The notes beneath the pieces are model-generated. The model made no database searches and was not told where the DNA came from. It saw nothing but the letters and a program-made list of their open reading frames with translations. Shown one piece after another: positions 51,441 to 60,014 of a stretch of 64,000 nucleotides of DNA (positions are counted from its first letter, which is position 1; every line of letters starts with the position of its first letter). The DNA is from Burkholderia sp. Nafp2/4-1b. GTDB taxonomy: Bacteria > Pseudomonadota > Gammaproteobacteria > Burkholderiales > Burkholderiaceae. Made by a program: the position numbers and the translations under genes. The stretch lies in NCBI RefSeq assembly GCF_003635165.1, contig NZ_ML058620.1, positions 1 through 64,000 of the forward strand, read 5' to 3'.

Positions 51441-51555
51441 CTTCACGGAGAGCCTTACCAGGCCTGGACTGCTTGCAGAAGCGGGGCAAATATCCGGAGG
51501 TTCACAGGCTGACGACACGGATTCCTGTGCGTGCGGGCCGCTGGAGGGTTGCATT

Positions 51556-52369
51556 GGTAGCGGTTTATGGGGGTTGTTTTTCTGCACAGGCACACGTGTG
51601 TTTACATCTTTGGTAAACCACGTTTACTTCTTTAACTACTTTTAGACGGCTCACAGCCTTATCTGGTAAGGGTTTGACAGGGGTTCGGTACCCATTTATG
51701 GGAGCACAGGCGGAAGGGTATGGGGTTTCAGGTCTGTGGATTTGGGGAATTGGGTACCGGGGTGTGGGAAATGGGGGTTGTGGATATGGGGCACGCGTAG
51801 CCTGTTATGGGATTTCGAGCCAAAAACGCGTCAGGTATCCATCTATGGGAGAGGCCATTGGTAACCATTTATGGGGCCTTCCCGCCGGCTCGTCAGGACT
51901 GGCAAACACAGCATTTTATTTCGGGTTGCCGGTTATGGGACGAACTCCAGGTAGCCGCTTATGGGAGCTGTTCGTGCGATCCCGTTCTTGTTTGAGGGGC
52001 CGCTTCACAGACGGACTCCCATAAACAGGATCGGGCGAGCCGAAAGGTTACCTTCTGTGGGGAAATTTGAAGGTAGTCGTTTATGGGAGGCGTTCCAGCC
52101 GCAAACGCGGACGCCGAGAGGAAATTGGCGCCCGGCGAATCCGCACAGGTACCCGGCTGTGGGAAGCATCTAAGGTAGCGTGTTATGGGAAGAAATCCGA
52201 TCGTGTTGCGGGGCACCACGAATCGGGTCGCCCGCCATGTTCCGCTCGATTGTTTCCCATGAATGGGTACCTTTAGTTGGGCAAGTCCCGTGCCGGGTCA
52301 GGGCGGCGGACCGCACAGGTAGCAGGATTTGGGAGCTGTTTTTGGCTAAAAGGTATATGGATATGGGAA
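51556..52369. repeat. Iteron array (18-bp, consensus GGTANCCNTTTATGGGAG)
   Basis: Forward copies begin at 51556, 51687, 51753, 51776, 51796, 51834, 51860, 51924, 51950, 52046, 52072, 52148, 52174, 52318 and 52352, with a weaker one at 51731. The best reads GGTACCCATTTATGGGAG (51687). Reverse copies lie at 52016-52033 and 52254-52271; the latter overlaps a degenerate forward copy at 52266 through a shared GGTACC. Start-to-start spacing is often 20-26 bases, about two helical turns. They precede the Rep_3-type initiator and are its probable binding sites. Confidence 0.88.
51591..51665. other. AT-rich segment, candidate DNA-unwinding element
   Basis: This stretch, starting at the palindrome CACACGTGTG (51591-51600), is much richer in A and T than the rest of the window (for example TTTACTTCTTTAACTACTTT). 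It lies between the first forward iteron and the main array, the usual place for an unwinding element. Confidence 0.5.
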
Positions 52370-52519
52370 TTCTCGCGGAGGCAAAAACACGAGTTTTCCA
52401 TTCATATACAGATACTTGCAGATGAAACTGAAAGTGATACTGTAGAAAGAGCCGTTGCTCGATGGCCCGAAAAGGTATAAAGTCCGCCATCACCACGGTC
52501 ACCTTCTCCGGACATCACG

Positions 52520-53836
52520 ATGCCGCGCAAGCCCGCAATCAAAGGCTCCGACAAGCAGGTTTCGCTATTTCAGACGCCCGAGCCTCCCGATCTGCTGCGC
52601 AAGGCGGTCCAGGCAATTCATATCGCACCGAAGTCCGGAAAGATCGGTCTGCAGCAGCGCAAGATGTTCAGCTCGCTGATCAAGAACGCCCTTCGCCAGG
52701 AAGCGTTCGAGCCAGGCCGGACGAGTTTCTCGATTTCGCTCGCCGCGCTGTCGCACGAGAGCGGGTTGAACAGCAACAACACGAAGTATGTGAAGGACAC
52801 GGTCAACTCGCTGATCAGTACCGTCGTCAACTGGGACTACCTGGCCGCGGACCGCTCGACGGTGTGGAAGGCGTCGGGCCTGCTCGCCGGCGCCGAGCTC
52901 GAGCAATCGGTGCTGAAGTACAGCTTCTCCGACCAGATTCGCAGCGAGCTCCTCAATCCGGAGATCTACGCGCTCATCGATATGCGAATCGCCCGCGAGT
53001 TCCGGCGCTCGCACTCGCTCGCCCTGTGGGAAAACACCGTGCGCTACGAGGGGATCGGCATCACGGCGAAGATTCCGCTGCCGAAATTCCGCGATCTCAT
53101 TCTCGGTCAGGACAAGGCATCGCAGTCGTACAAGGAGTACAAGCTCTTCAAGAGCAAGGTCCTGGTGCCGTGCATTCAGGAGGTGAACGAAGTTTCCGAC
53201 CATACGCTCGAGCTGATCGAACATAAATCAGGTCGCAGCGTGGAAGCCGTGCAGTTCAAGGTGACGCGCAAGCAGAGCGCGGATACGGTCGAGGAAGGCG
53301 ACGTCAAGAACGAAGCGCTCGTCGACGAGGTGGCCAAGTTCGGCATCCCGCGTTCGGAAGCGCGCCGGTTGATCACGCAGTACGGCGTGCAGCGTATCAA
53401 GGCGGCGATCGCCTATACGCTCAATCGCACTACGAAGAAGAATGCGGCGCCGGTCGATAACGTAGCCGCATATTTTCGCAAGGCGCTGACGCACGGCTAT
53501 ACGCTTGCAGATGGTCAGGGTACCGAAGCGGCCGCGCCGGCCAAGGAATCCGCGCAGAGCAAGCAGGAACAGATTCGCGACAAATACCTGGCCGCGAAGG
53601 TCGACGAAGCCGGTGCGTATTTCCGCGAGTTGGAGATCGACGACCAGACCAAGCTGATCGAGCGGTACAACGAGACGGTGGCCGGCTCGAAGGATCTCAC
53701 GCTGTCGCCGAAGAAGAAGGCGAGCAAGCTTGCGCAAACCAGCTTCTTCCGATGGCTCGCGCTCGACACCTGGGGCGAACCGACCTCGGACGACTTGCTG
53801 GAATTCCTGCTGAAGAGCAGCCTCGCGACGAACTGA
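52520..53836 (+). CDS. Replication initiator protein, Rep_3 (RepB) family
   Basis: A 438-residue initiator of the Rep_3 superfamily. The N-terminal winged-helix half includes VQAIHIAPKSGKIGLQQRKM, SISLAALSHESGLNSNNTKY and SLISTVVNWDYLAADRSTVW; the second winged helix has RIAREFRRSHSLALWENTVR, YEGIGITAKIPLPKFRDLIL and KSKVLVPCIQEVNEVSDHTL. A Lys/Glu/Ala-rich C-terminal extension of about 150 residues follows. It starts right after the iteron array, as in iteron-regulated plasmids and Burkholderia secondary chromosomes, and is convergent with parB. It controls initiation of this replicon. The ATG at 52520 follows a GGAC; no strong ribosome site is seen. Confidence 0.9.
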   Translation: MPRKPAIKGSDKQVSLFQTPEPPDLLRKAVQAIHIAPKSGKIGLQQRKMFSSLIKNALRQEAFEPGRTSFSISLAALSHESGLNSNNTKYVKDTVNSLISTVVNWDYLAADRSTVWKASGLLAGAELEQSVLKYSFSDQIRSELLNPEIYALIDMRIAREFRRSHSLALWENTVRYEGIGITAKIPLPKFRDLILGQDKASQSYKEYKLFKSKVLVPCIQEVNEVSDHTLELIEHKSGRSVEAVQFKVTRKQSADTVEEGDVKNEALVDEVAKFGIPRSEARRLITQYGVQRIKAAIAYTLNRTTKKNAAPVDNVAAYFRKALTHGYTLADGQGTEAAAPAKESAQSKQEQIRDKYLAAKVDEAGAYFRELEIDDQTKLIERYNETVAGSKDLTLSPKKKASKLAQTSFFRWLALDTWGEPTSDDLLEFLLKSSLATN

Positions 53837-53842
53837 CTGACC

Positions 53843-53920
53843 AAGGCCTCGCAGCCTCGCATGCGCCGTGCACCGGAGCTCATCCGGTTGCACGATGCCA
53901 TGCAGGTGCGAGGCCTTTGC
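53843..53920. terminator. Long hairpin between rep and parB
   Basis: AAGGCCTCGCA (53843-53853) pairs with TGCGAGGCCTT (53907-53917), enclosing a smaller GTGCA-CCGG / CCGG-TGCAC-like stem, and the right arm runs into TTTGCTTTG. It lies between the convergent rep and parB genes and probably ends both transcripts. Confidence 0.65.
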
Positions 53921-53929
53921 TTTGCTCGC

Positions 53930-54964
53930 TTACTTTTGCGCTGCGCCCGCGAGTTCCGCGACGTACGCGTCTATCACGGTCTTGAGCCGGTCGGCGAGCG
54001 CTTCCTGGTGGGATGCATCGACACCCTTCAGTTGCAGATCGAGGCGTCCGTCCGGATAGGTCTTCAATTGACCGATCGCGCGCGATTCGAGCGCGAAATC
54101 GTGACGAACGCTGTAGCGCGTGCGCCCCGACTTCTTGTTGCCGTCGCTCTGCGCGCGCAGGAAATTCTCGAGGTCGCGCACCGATTTTTTCCGGTCGATC
54201 ACTGCCGTAAGCAGCCGGTCGGCAGCCGGTTCGCCCAGACGCTCGAAAATCAGCTTCAGGAAGTACGCCGCCTGCAGGCCGACCACGTCGTTCGCGCTGG
54301 CCATCCGTTCCAGCAGCGTGTTCGGCAGTGCGTTCAGCGACAGCGTCTTGCTGATCGACGCCTTGTCCTTGCCGATCTTCTCTGCGAGCGTGTTCTGGTC
54401 GGGGAAGACCTTTTCGTCGAGCAGACGCTTCCACGCAACGGCATCGTCGAAGATCGTCTGGCGTTCGTGGTCGTGATTGGCGCGATACGCGATCGTATAG
54501 AGCTGCTCGGGCGTGTGGTCCGTGCGGAACGTCGCGTTGATCGTTTCGTCGCCGTTGATGCTCGTCGCACGCAATCGGCGTTGCCCGTCGATCACGACGA
54601 GCTTGCCGGGAAATTCGGGGAGGCGTGTGACCTTGATCGGTTCGATCTGCCCTTCACGCTTCAGCGTCAGCGCGAGCTCGTGCAGGCTCGACTCCGAATA
54701 GAACACGCGCGGGTTGAACGGGTTCGGGATGCAGTCCTTGACCGCGACTTTCTGTGGCGCGCCGAGATCGAGCGCGTCGCCGGGCGCGGCCGCGGTCGGA
54801 GCGACGACGGCCGGTGCGGCTTCGATAGCCGGGTTCGCGGCCGGCGTGGGCTCGGGCAAGCGTGTTTCCAGCGCCGCGTTTTCCTGCGCGAGTCCGCGCA
54901 GCAGGCCGGCTGCGAGATGCAGATTGCCGGTCGGCTTCTTGTCTTTTGAGGTGTCCTTAGCCAT
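53930..54964 (-). CDS. parB: ParB partition protein
   Basis: A 344-residue ParB/Spo0J family centromere-binding protein. After a Lys/Ala/Pro-rich N-terminus, the ParB/Srx CTP-binding domain has NPFNPRVFYSESSLHELALT, KREGQIEPIKVTRLPEFPGK and IDGQRRLRATSING (box with GQRR). The central HTH reads NTLAEKIGKDKASISKTLSL, followed by VVGLQAAYFLKLIFERLGEP. The C-terminal third is the dimerisation region. It overlaps the end of parA by eight bases. It should bind the five parS-like palindromes at 55.7-57.1 kb and segregate this replicon. Confidence 0.93.
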   Translation of the reverse strand: MAKDTSKDKKPTGNLHLAAGLLRGLAQENAALETRLPEPTPAANPAIEAAPAVVAPTAAAPGDALDLGAPQKVAVKDCIPNPFNPRVFYSESSLHELALTLKREGQIEPIKVTRLPEFPGKLVVIDGQRRLRATSINGDETINATFRTDHTPEQLYTIAYRANHDHERQTIFDDAVAWKRLLDEKVFPDQNTLAEKIGKDKASISKTLSLNALPNTLLERMASANDVVGLQAAYFLKLIFERLGEPAADRLLTAVIDRKKSVRDLENFLRAQSDGNKKSGRTRYSVRHDFALESRAIGQLKTYPDGRLDLQLKGVDASHQEALADRLKTVIDAYVAELAGAAQK

Positions 54965-55652
54965 GTGCGGCTCCGGTAGCGCGCGTCGACGCGATGTATT
55001 GGGCCATTTCGGTGACCAGTCTCTCGATTTCCGCGCGGGCTTCCTTCAGCCCCTTCAGGTATCGGTTGTGATGATGAATCGTGGTGCCGAGCGCGAACGT
55101 CTGCCGATAGACCTCACGCTGCGCGATCTGACTGTCGAGCAGATGCTCCCCTATTTCTTCAGCCCTTAGAATTTTTAAAATTTCTTCACGCATTTTAGTT
55201 TTTCCATTGACGCTATTCAGCATTAATGCGGAAGACAAATTCGGGTTACGAACGGAACGCATTGACTCGATCATGCGAATCATCGCGACCGTGCTGTACA
55301 GGTCGGCTGGGGATGGTGACAGCGGCACGAGGCAGAAATCGGCCACTTCGAGCACGGAGGCGATGCGCGGGTCCTCGAGGTTGCCCGGGCAGTCGACGAC
55401 GATCACATCAAAGTTCGCATCCTGCTTCTTGATCTCGCCGCCGATACCGCGACCGGCAGGGGCCAGTGAGAGAACCGTCATCGGGAGCGTATTTTCCCCG
55501 CTCGTGACCCAACGGACGGACGTGCCTTGAGGGTCGGCATCGATCAAAGCGACCTTGTTGCCGCCGGCCTCGAAGGCGGCCGCGATATTGACGGAGATGG
55601 TCGTCTTTCCAGTACCACCTTTTTGATTACTAACGGCGATCTTGAAAGCCAT
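54957..55652 (-). CDS. parA: ParA partition ATPase
   Basis: A 231-residue Walker-type ParA without the N-terminal HTH of large plasmid ParAs. The deviant Walker A is KGGTGKTT at residues 11-18 (MAFKIAVSNQKGGTGKTTIS), the second motif is ALIDADPQGTSVRWVT and Walker B-like is VIVVDCPGN. GGAG is seven bases before the ATG. The stretch around 55150-55210 is distinctly AT-rich for a coding region here, a sign that the partition locus has a different compositional history. It drives DNA segregation with ParB and parS. Confidence 0.93.
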   Translation of the reverse strand: MAFKIAVSNQKGGTGKTTISVNIAAAFEAGGNKVALIDADPQGTSVRWVTSGENTLPMTVLSLAPAGRGIGGEIKKQDANFDVIVVDCPGNLEDPRIASVLEVADFCLVPLSPSPADLYSTVAMIRMIESMRSVRNPNLSSALMLNSVNGKTKMREEILKILRAEEIGEHLLDSQIAQREVYRQTFALGTTIHHHNRYLKGLKEARAEIERLVTEMAQYIASTRATGAAHG

Positions 55653-55746
55653 AAAATTTCTCCACGGAGTTTTGCGTAATATATGCAGTTATTGTTGGAA
55701 AGTCCAGAAAGAGTTAGATACAGAGATGGATTTTCTGAAGGATGTG

Positions 55747-55762
55747 GTTGTTACGTGACAAG
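55747..55762. promoter_or_regulatory. parS-like site, degenerate
   Basis: GTTGTTACGTGACAAG differs from GTTGTCACGTGACAAC at two positions. It is the copy nearest to parA and may be used for autoregulation of parAB. Confidence 0.6.
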
Positions 55763-55981
55763 TTGGCCGAATGGCGCGGTGGCTGCTTGGGGTTTAAGTG
55801 AGGCGAGAACAAAAATGGAAAAGCCTTCAATCGGTCAAATACTTTTGTGGGCGATTACTTATAGTCCGTTCTGAGAACGGGCAAAAATCCGCACCGCCGA
55901 GTCCGGCTTGGCTTGTCATCGTCCGAAAATAACGATGTCGTTTCCTACCGCGCGCTTGTGTGAACGGCGCCGGAATTTGCG

Positions 55982-55997
55982 GTTGTCACGTGACAAG
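55982..55997. promoter_or_regulatory. parS site, one mismatch
   Basis: GTTGTCACGTGACAAG has a single change at the last base from the perfect palindrome. Confidence 0.8.
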
Positions 55998-56127
55998 CGT
56001 TTTGTGGCCCCTCAGAGGAAGAGGCGACAGTGCGCGGCGATAGTGAACGGACGAGTCCGATGTGCCGATCACGGTTTCGGCCGATTTTTCTATTCTTCCT
56101 GGCGCTATGGCGTTTGGAGATGACAGC

Positions 56128-56196
56128 TGCCTCTGCCTCTGCCTTTGCCTTGCCTTTGCCTTTGCCTTTGCTTCCGCTTCTGGCTCCGGCTCCGGC
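56128..56196. repeat. Hexanucleotide-type simple repeat
   Basis: A run of GCCTCT, GCCTTT and related six-base units on the plus strand, grading into GGCTCC repeats. Nearly all pyrimidine in its core. It lies between parS copies. Confidence 0.75.
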
Positions 56197-56222
56197 TTCG
56201 CCGTGATCGGCAATCCCCCTCG

Positions 56223-56238
56223 GTTGTCACGTGACAAC
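56223..56238. promoter_or_regulatory. parS site, perfect
   Basis: A perfect 16-bp palindrome GTTGTCACGTGACAAC, the expected ParB target. Confidence 0.9.
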
Positions 56239-56383
56239 GCACCTAAGTTCGGCGCGGGATGAGCTTCCACCGCATCATCAGTGGCACTATGGAAGGGGCG
56301 TGTGTGCAGAGGCCGGTGAGATATGCGGACAGTCCTGATTCGTTGAGCCACGTCACTGCCGGACATACCGCGCGGGTTGTGTG

Positions 56384-56399
56384 GTTGTCACGTGACAAC
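56384..56399. promoter_or_regulatory. parS site, perfect
   Basis: A second perfect GTTGTCACGTGACAAC, 161 bases after the previous perfect copy. Confidence 0.9.
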
Positions 56400-56650
56400 G
56401 GCTGCGGCCTCGTGCTGGACGGCTCGATCGACTGCGGTGCGACACCGTCGAGGCGAATTGGGCGCATGAGCCAAAGCATGGAAGTTGGCCGCGAACTGAA
56501 TCGGCGTACGCTAACGACTCAGGCCACCCGGCGCATCATGTGCACTGGTCCGCTAGCGAATGATATGACCCCAATTAAAGCGGGGGCGTTCGTGCTGCGT
56601 CAGCGGGGTAGGAGAGGGGTTTTGTGGCGTCAGTGATTGAATGATTTAAT

Positions 56651-56674
56651 GGCATCGGCATCGGCATCGGCATC
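56651..56674. repeat. Four tandem GGCATC units
   Basis: Four exact copies of GGCATC in an otherwise AT-rich stretch. Probably a slippage-prone simple repeat. Confidence 0.8.
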
Positions 56675-57052
56675 CTATTAAGCGATAGCTTTCCGCGACG
56701 AATTGGCATACTTGATGGGACGAAGTGATGCGATTAGACGGGGTCGTGAAACATTTCCCAAAAATCGCGACCTCGCGTAAACCGTTGTCTGGCAATGGGT
56801 TGCGCCGTTTACTTCATGTTGTTTCACGCGAAATACGGCTGATCGACATGCAAAATGGGGGCGCATGAATCCAAAGCCAGGGTTGCTCGAGCGGCACCGA
56901 CAATAGGCCCGAAATCGTAACGCCTGATACGTGTTATGTAGTAATTGATATGATCCTGGCCCCGCAACAATCAGCGGCCCGATCAACCACTTACCGGCTT
57001 GGATTCCCGCCGAATAGGTCGCCGACACGTGCAATCAATATTAGGCGCGCCG

Positions 57053-57068
57053 GTTGTCACGTGACAAC
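57053..57068. promoter_or_regulatory. parS site, perfect
   Basis: A third perfect GTTGTCACGTGACAAC, about 670 bases further out. It is the last copy I see in the window. Confidence 0.9.
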
Positions 57069-57470
57069 GCGCTGGATGGGCGATGCAGAATCGCGACCTA
57101 ACGGATCTTTGGAGAAGCTGAACCGGGGACTGGCGGCCCATGCGGTTGCGGAACTCGAGAGGCGTATCGAGCAGAAATGAATTCTGTCAGCGTTCTCGGA
57201 TGCCGCCGGTGGCGGGGGCAACGACTGTCGCGGATGAGGCGAATCGGTAATCCCGCAGAATCTGCATCGATGAGCTGACGCGCAGCGCATGGCCGCGGTC
57301 AAGCCAAGAAGGTCCGTCTCGGCCGACGCCTGCGGTTTGCGTTTCCGGGCCGGCCGATCGTCGTTGACGATCGTCAACCGAAGAGTCGACCAATCAAGCC
57401 TCGTGCCGAGCCGAACAGCCACCGCACCGCTTCGCGGCGTTCCGGCCGGAAAACCGCTGTCCCTGCGAAC

Positions 57471-58595
57471 CTACTTCGTCGCCTGCGACGCGCAAAGCGA
57501 CCACCAGCGCGTCTTCGTAGCAGGTACTTTTACCGGTTGATCAACCGTTCGCCACCACCGCTCCCCGCGATGCGGCTCATTCAGATCGAGTCGTTCGCCC
57601 ATCCTGGGCGTCGACAGCTCGACGCCACATACCATCGCCAACGCGGTGACGCGCTCGAACGGTTCTTGCCACCGATGCATCGCGAGATCGAAGGTGCCAT
57701 TGTGAATCGGCACCAGTGTGTGACCGCGCAGGTGGATGTGCGCCTGCACGGTTTCTTCCGGTTGCATATGGACGTAGGGCCATTGAGGATCGTATGCCCC
57801 CGTTTCGATCAGCGTCACATCAAATGGGCCAAGACGTTCGCCGATTGTCCGGAAGCCGTCGAAGTACCCGGTGTCGCCGCTGAAGAACACGCGCAGATCG
57901 TCGTCGACAATGACCCACGACGCCCACAGCGTGCTGTTCCCGTCAAACAGGCTGCGCCCAGAGAAATGTTGCGCGGGTGTCGCGGTCAGCGTCAGACCGT
58001 CGACATCGATGCTCTGCCACCAGTCGAGCTGGCGCACCTTCTTCGCGTCGATACCCCATTCGATCAGGCGGTCGCCGACACCGAGCGTCGTGACGAACAC
58101 GCCTGTCGTTGCTGCAAGCGCGCGCACCGTCTCCCGGTCGAGGTGGTCGTAGTGATCGTGCGACAGAATCACGCCGTGCAACGGCGGGAGATCCTCGAGC
58201 GCGATCGGGGGCGCATGAAAGCGCTTCGGCCCGATGCGCCGGAACGGCGATGCACGTTCGGCAAAGACAGGATCGGTCAGCCAGAACCCACCGCGCAGTT
58301 TCAATAGCAGCGTCGAATGCCCGAGCCGAAACAGGCTGCGGTCGGGCGCCGCGTCGAGTTGTTCGCGGGTCAGTGAATCGACGGGAAGCGCCCCACTCGG
58401 AACGGTGTGGCGCGGCTTGTTGACCAGCATGTTCCATGCGATGCCGAGCGTCTTGCCGAAACCTTCGACCGGTCGTGGCGCGACATTGCTGAAGCGTTCG
58501 CCGTTGTGCTGCGGCGACTCGCCGGACAGCGTGCGGCCACGTCTGGCGGCAGCGAAACCCAATACGCGATGGAGGAAAACGAGAGGCGAGGGCAT
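57471..58595 (-). CDS. MBL fold metallohydrolase (NAPE-PLD/UlaG-like)
   Basis: A 374-residue metallo-beta-lactamase fold enzyme. Zinc-binding motif HDHYDHLD (in GVILSHDHYDHLDRETVRAL), then TPAQHFSGRS, FFSGDTGYFDGF and PIHNGTFDLAMHRWQEPFER give the full ligand set of the lipid/phosphodiesterase-like L-ascorbate-6-P lactonase or NAPE-PLD branch. The N-terminal hydrophobic stretch is short and not a clear signal peptide. It is divergent from a TetR gene whose operator region lies between them. Substrate unknown; such proteins often hydrolyse lipid-like phosphodiesters or lactones. Confidence 0.87.
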   Translation of the reverse strand: MPSPLVFLHRVLGFAAARRGRTLSGESPQHNGERFSNVAPRPVEGFGKTLGIAWNMLVNKPRHTVPSGALPVDSLTREQLDAAPDRSLFRLGHSTLLLKLRGGFWLTDPVFAERASPFRRIGPKRFHAPPIALEDLPPLHGVILSHDHYDHLDRETVRALAATTGVFVTTLGVGDRLIEWGIDAKKVRQLDWWQSIDVDGLTLTATPAQHFSGRSLFDGNSTLWASWVIVDDDLRVFFSGDTGYFDGFRTIGERLGPFDVTLIETGAYDPQWPYVHMQPEETVQAHIHLRGHTLVPIHNGTFDLAMHRWQEPFERVTALAMVCGVELSTPRMGERLDLNEPHRGERWWRTVDQPVKVPATKTRWWSLCASQATK

Positions 58596-58618
58596 GTCGA
58601 TCTGTCCGGAAATAAAAG

Positions 58619-58668
58619 TACACTAAACAGTGTAGTTTATCCCTGGGAAAAGTAAACTCGGCGGTGTA
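58619..58668. promoter_or_regulatory. Candidate TetR operators in MBL/TetR divergent promoter
   Basis: TACACTAAACAGTGTA (58619-58634) is a perfect 6-bp inverted repeat with a 4-base centre. A related TAAACTCGGCGGTGTA (58653-58668) follows. Both lie in the 83-base gap and share TAAACT and GTGTA elements in opposite orders, so both are plausible TetR sites. Confidence 0.6.
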
Positions 58669-58678
58669 AAATTTTTGT

Positions 58679-59332
58679 ATGGATACGAGCACTTCTCCTC
58701 AGCGCCTGACCGATCGAAAGCGCGCGGCCATTCTCGCGGCGGCGATCGACGAATTTCTCGCGGCCGGCTACGACGCGACCAGCATGGATCGCATCGCGGC
58801 GCGCGCGGACGTGTCGAAGCGCACCGTCTATAACCACTTCCCAGGAAAGGAGGCGTTGTTCGCCGCGATCCTGCATCAACTGTGGGAAGCGACGCTGACC
58901 ACTGGCGCGCCGACATACCGCGCGGATGTGCCATTGCGCGAGCAACTGCTCGCGCTGCTGGGCCGCAAATTGCGGCTGCTGAACGACGAAGCGTTTCTCG
59001 CACTTGCGCGCGTCGCGATTGGCGCGGCCATCCATTCTCCGGAACGCGCGCGCGACATGGTCGAACGCATGGGCGAGCGCGAAGAGGACGTGACAGTCTG
59101 GATCCGTGCGGCCGTGGCGGCCGGCCGGCTGTTGGCGACGGATCCGGTATTCGCCGCGCATCAACTGCATGGGATCGTGAAGGCGTTTGCGTTCTGGCCG
59201 CAGGTGACGATGGGGCAGCCGCCGCTCGAGGCTCGGGAACAGCAGAAGGTCGCGGAAGCGGCGGCAGACATGTTTCTCGCGTACTACGCGCGTGTGGACC
59301 ACGCCGGTGTGCCACAAACCGGGCAGGACTGA
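58679..59332 (+). CDS. TetR/AcrR family regulator
   Basis: A 217-residue TetR regulator. HTH: RAAILAAAIDEFLAAGYDAT, SMDRIAARADVSKRTVYNHF and PGKEALFAAILHQLWE. The C-terminal ligand domain is of the TetR_C type seen beside lipid or solvent-response genes (LARVAIGAAIHSPERARDMV). The ATG at 58679 has no ribosome site in front and follows a short AT-rich run, so translation may be near-leaderless. It probably represses the divergent MBL hydrolase gene and itself. Confidence 0.87.
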   Translation: MDTSTSPQRLTDRKRAAILAAAIDEFLAAGYDATSMDRIAARADVSKRTVYNHFPGKEALFAAILHQLWEATLTTGAPTYRADVPLREQLLALLGRKLRLLNDEAFLALARVAIGAAIHSPERARDMVERMGEREEDVTVWIRAAVAAGRLLATDPVFAAHQLHGIVKAFAFWPQVTMGQPPLEAREQQKVAEAAADMFLAYYARVDHAGVPQTGQD

Positions 59333-59522
59333 CCGGCGTCGAGCGAAAGTGCGAAGCGCAGCGAGCGCGGCGATATATTCGAGGCCCGTGTGAGCCGTCA
59401 CGTTGAAGTCAGTGCCGCTCGGAATAAAAACGCAGATCCCGGCACACGCGTCGATGCAATAGTCCAGGCCGCACCAACACAAGCAGCGGTCATACGTGAA
59501 AACCGAACGCGAGCGAACACCG

Positions 59523-60014
59523 ATGAAGACGCTATTGATCGTCTATCACACGATGACCGGAGGCACGCAGCAGATGGCCGAAGCGGCTGCGGCCGCTGCG
59601 CGCGAGCAACCCGGCGTCGACGTCAGACTGCAGCGCGCGGATGCGACCAGCGCGGACGACGTGCTTGCGGCCGACGCCTATCTGTTCGCGACGCCGGAAA
59701 ATCTCGCGGCGATGTCCGGATTGATGAAGGATTTCTTCGATCGCTGCTACTACGCGGCGCTGGATCGCGTGAACGGCCGCCCGTATGCGGCGATGATTTG
59801 CGCAGGCAGCGATGGTCAAAATGCGCTGCGCCAAATCGATCGGATCGCGACCGGATGGCGGCTCAGGAACGTGGCACCGGGCCTGATCGTTTGCACCCAT
59901 GCGCAGACGCCGGAGCGCATCCTCGCACCGAAGACAATCGATAGCGAGGATCTCGCGCGCTGCGCGGAGATCGGTGCCGGTATTGCTGCGGGGCTTGCGC
60001 TCGGCGTGTTCTGA
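59523..60014 (+). CDS. Flavodoxin-fold NAD(P)H reductase-like protein
   Basis: A 163-residue flavodoxin-like protein. The FMN-phosphate loop is LLIVYHTMTGGTQQMAEAAA, followed by ADAYLFATPENLAAMSGLMK with FFDRCYYAALDRVNGRPYAA and MICAGSDGQNALRQI. This fits small NADPH-dependent FMN reductase or flavodoxin-family oxidoreductases. The ATG at 59523 matches the family start; another in-frame ATG lies 27 bases upstream. Stands alone. It could supply reduced flavin, but no link to the monooxygenases 30 kb away is shown. Confidence 0.8.
   Translation: MKTLLIVYHTMTGGTQQMAEAAAAAAREQPGVDVRLQRADATSADDVLAADAYLFATPENLAAMSGLMKDFFDRCYYAALDRVNGRPYAAMICAGSDGQNALRQIDRIATGWRLRNVAPGLIVCTHAQTPERILAPKTIDSEDLARCAEIGAGIAAGLALGVF

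Larger units (their letters stand above)
49944..52519. other. Replication origin region (oriC-like) of secondary replicon
   Basis: About 2.6 kb without a supported gene, directly upstream of the Rep initiator. It contains at least 15 good or degenerate copies of an 18-bp iteron concentrated at 51.5-52.4 kb, scattered reverse copies from 50.4 kb, an AT-rich stretch near 51.6 kb, and sequences close to a DnaA box (TTATCCGCG at 51188-51196; TGTGGATAT at 51780). Base composition is clearly less GC-rich and lacks coding bias. The short open frames in it are not convincing. Together these features mark the replication origin. Confidence 0.85.
55653..57470. other. 1.8-kb centromere-like region with parS sites and simple repeats
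   Basis: Lower GC than the flanks and no well-supported gene. It contains five parS-type palindromes, a (GCCTTT)-like hexamer tract at 56128-56196 and four exact GGCATC units at 56651-56674. Several short open frames exist, for example a rightward one ending at 57180 whose last 35 codons (from a possible start near 57075) look mildly protein-like (LNRGLAAHAVAELERRIEQK), but none is strong enough to call. The region probably serves as the partition centromere. Confidence 0.65.

Noticed and set aside
51556-52369. CRISPR array in the repeat-rich upstream region
   Set aside because: Repeats are 18 bp, degenerate, in both orientations and separated by 2-60 bases before a Rep gene; this is an iteron origin.
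56950-57180. Small rightward frame overlapping a parS site
   Set aside because: Only its last part looks coding, it has no ribosome site, and the parS overlap makes it doubtful.
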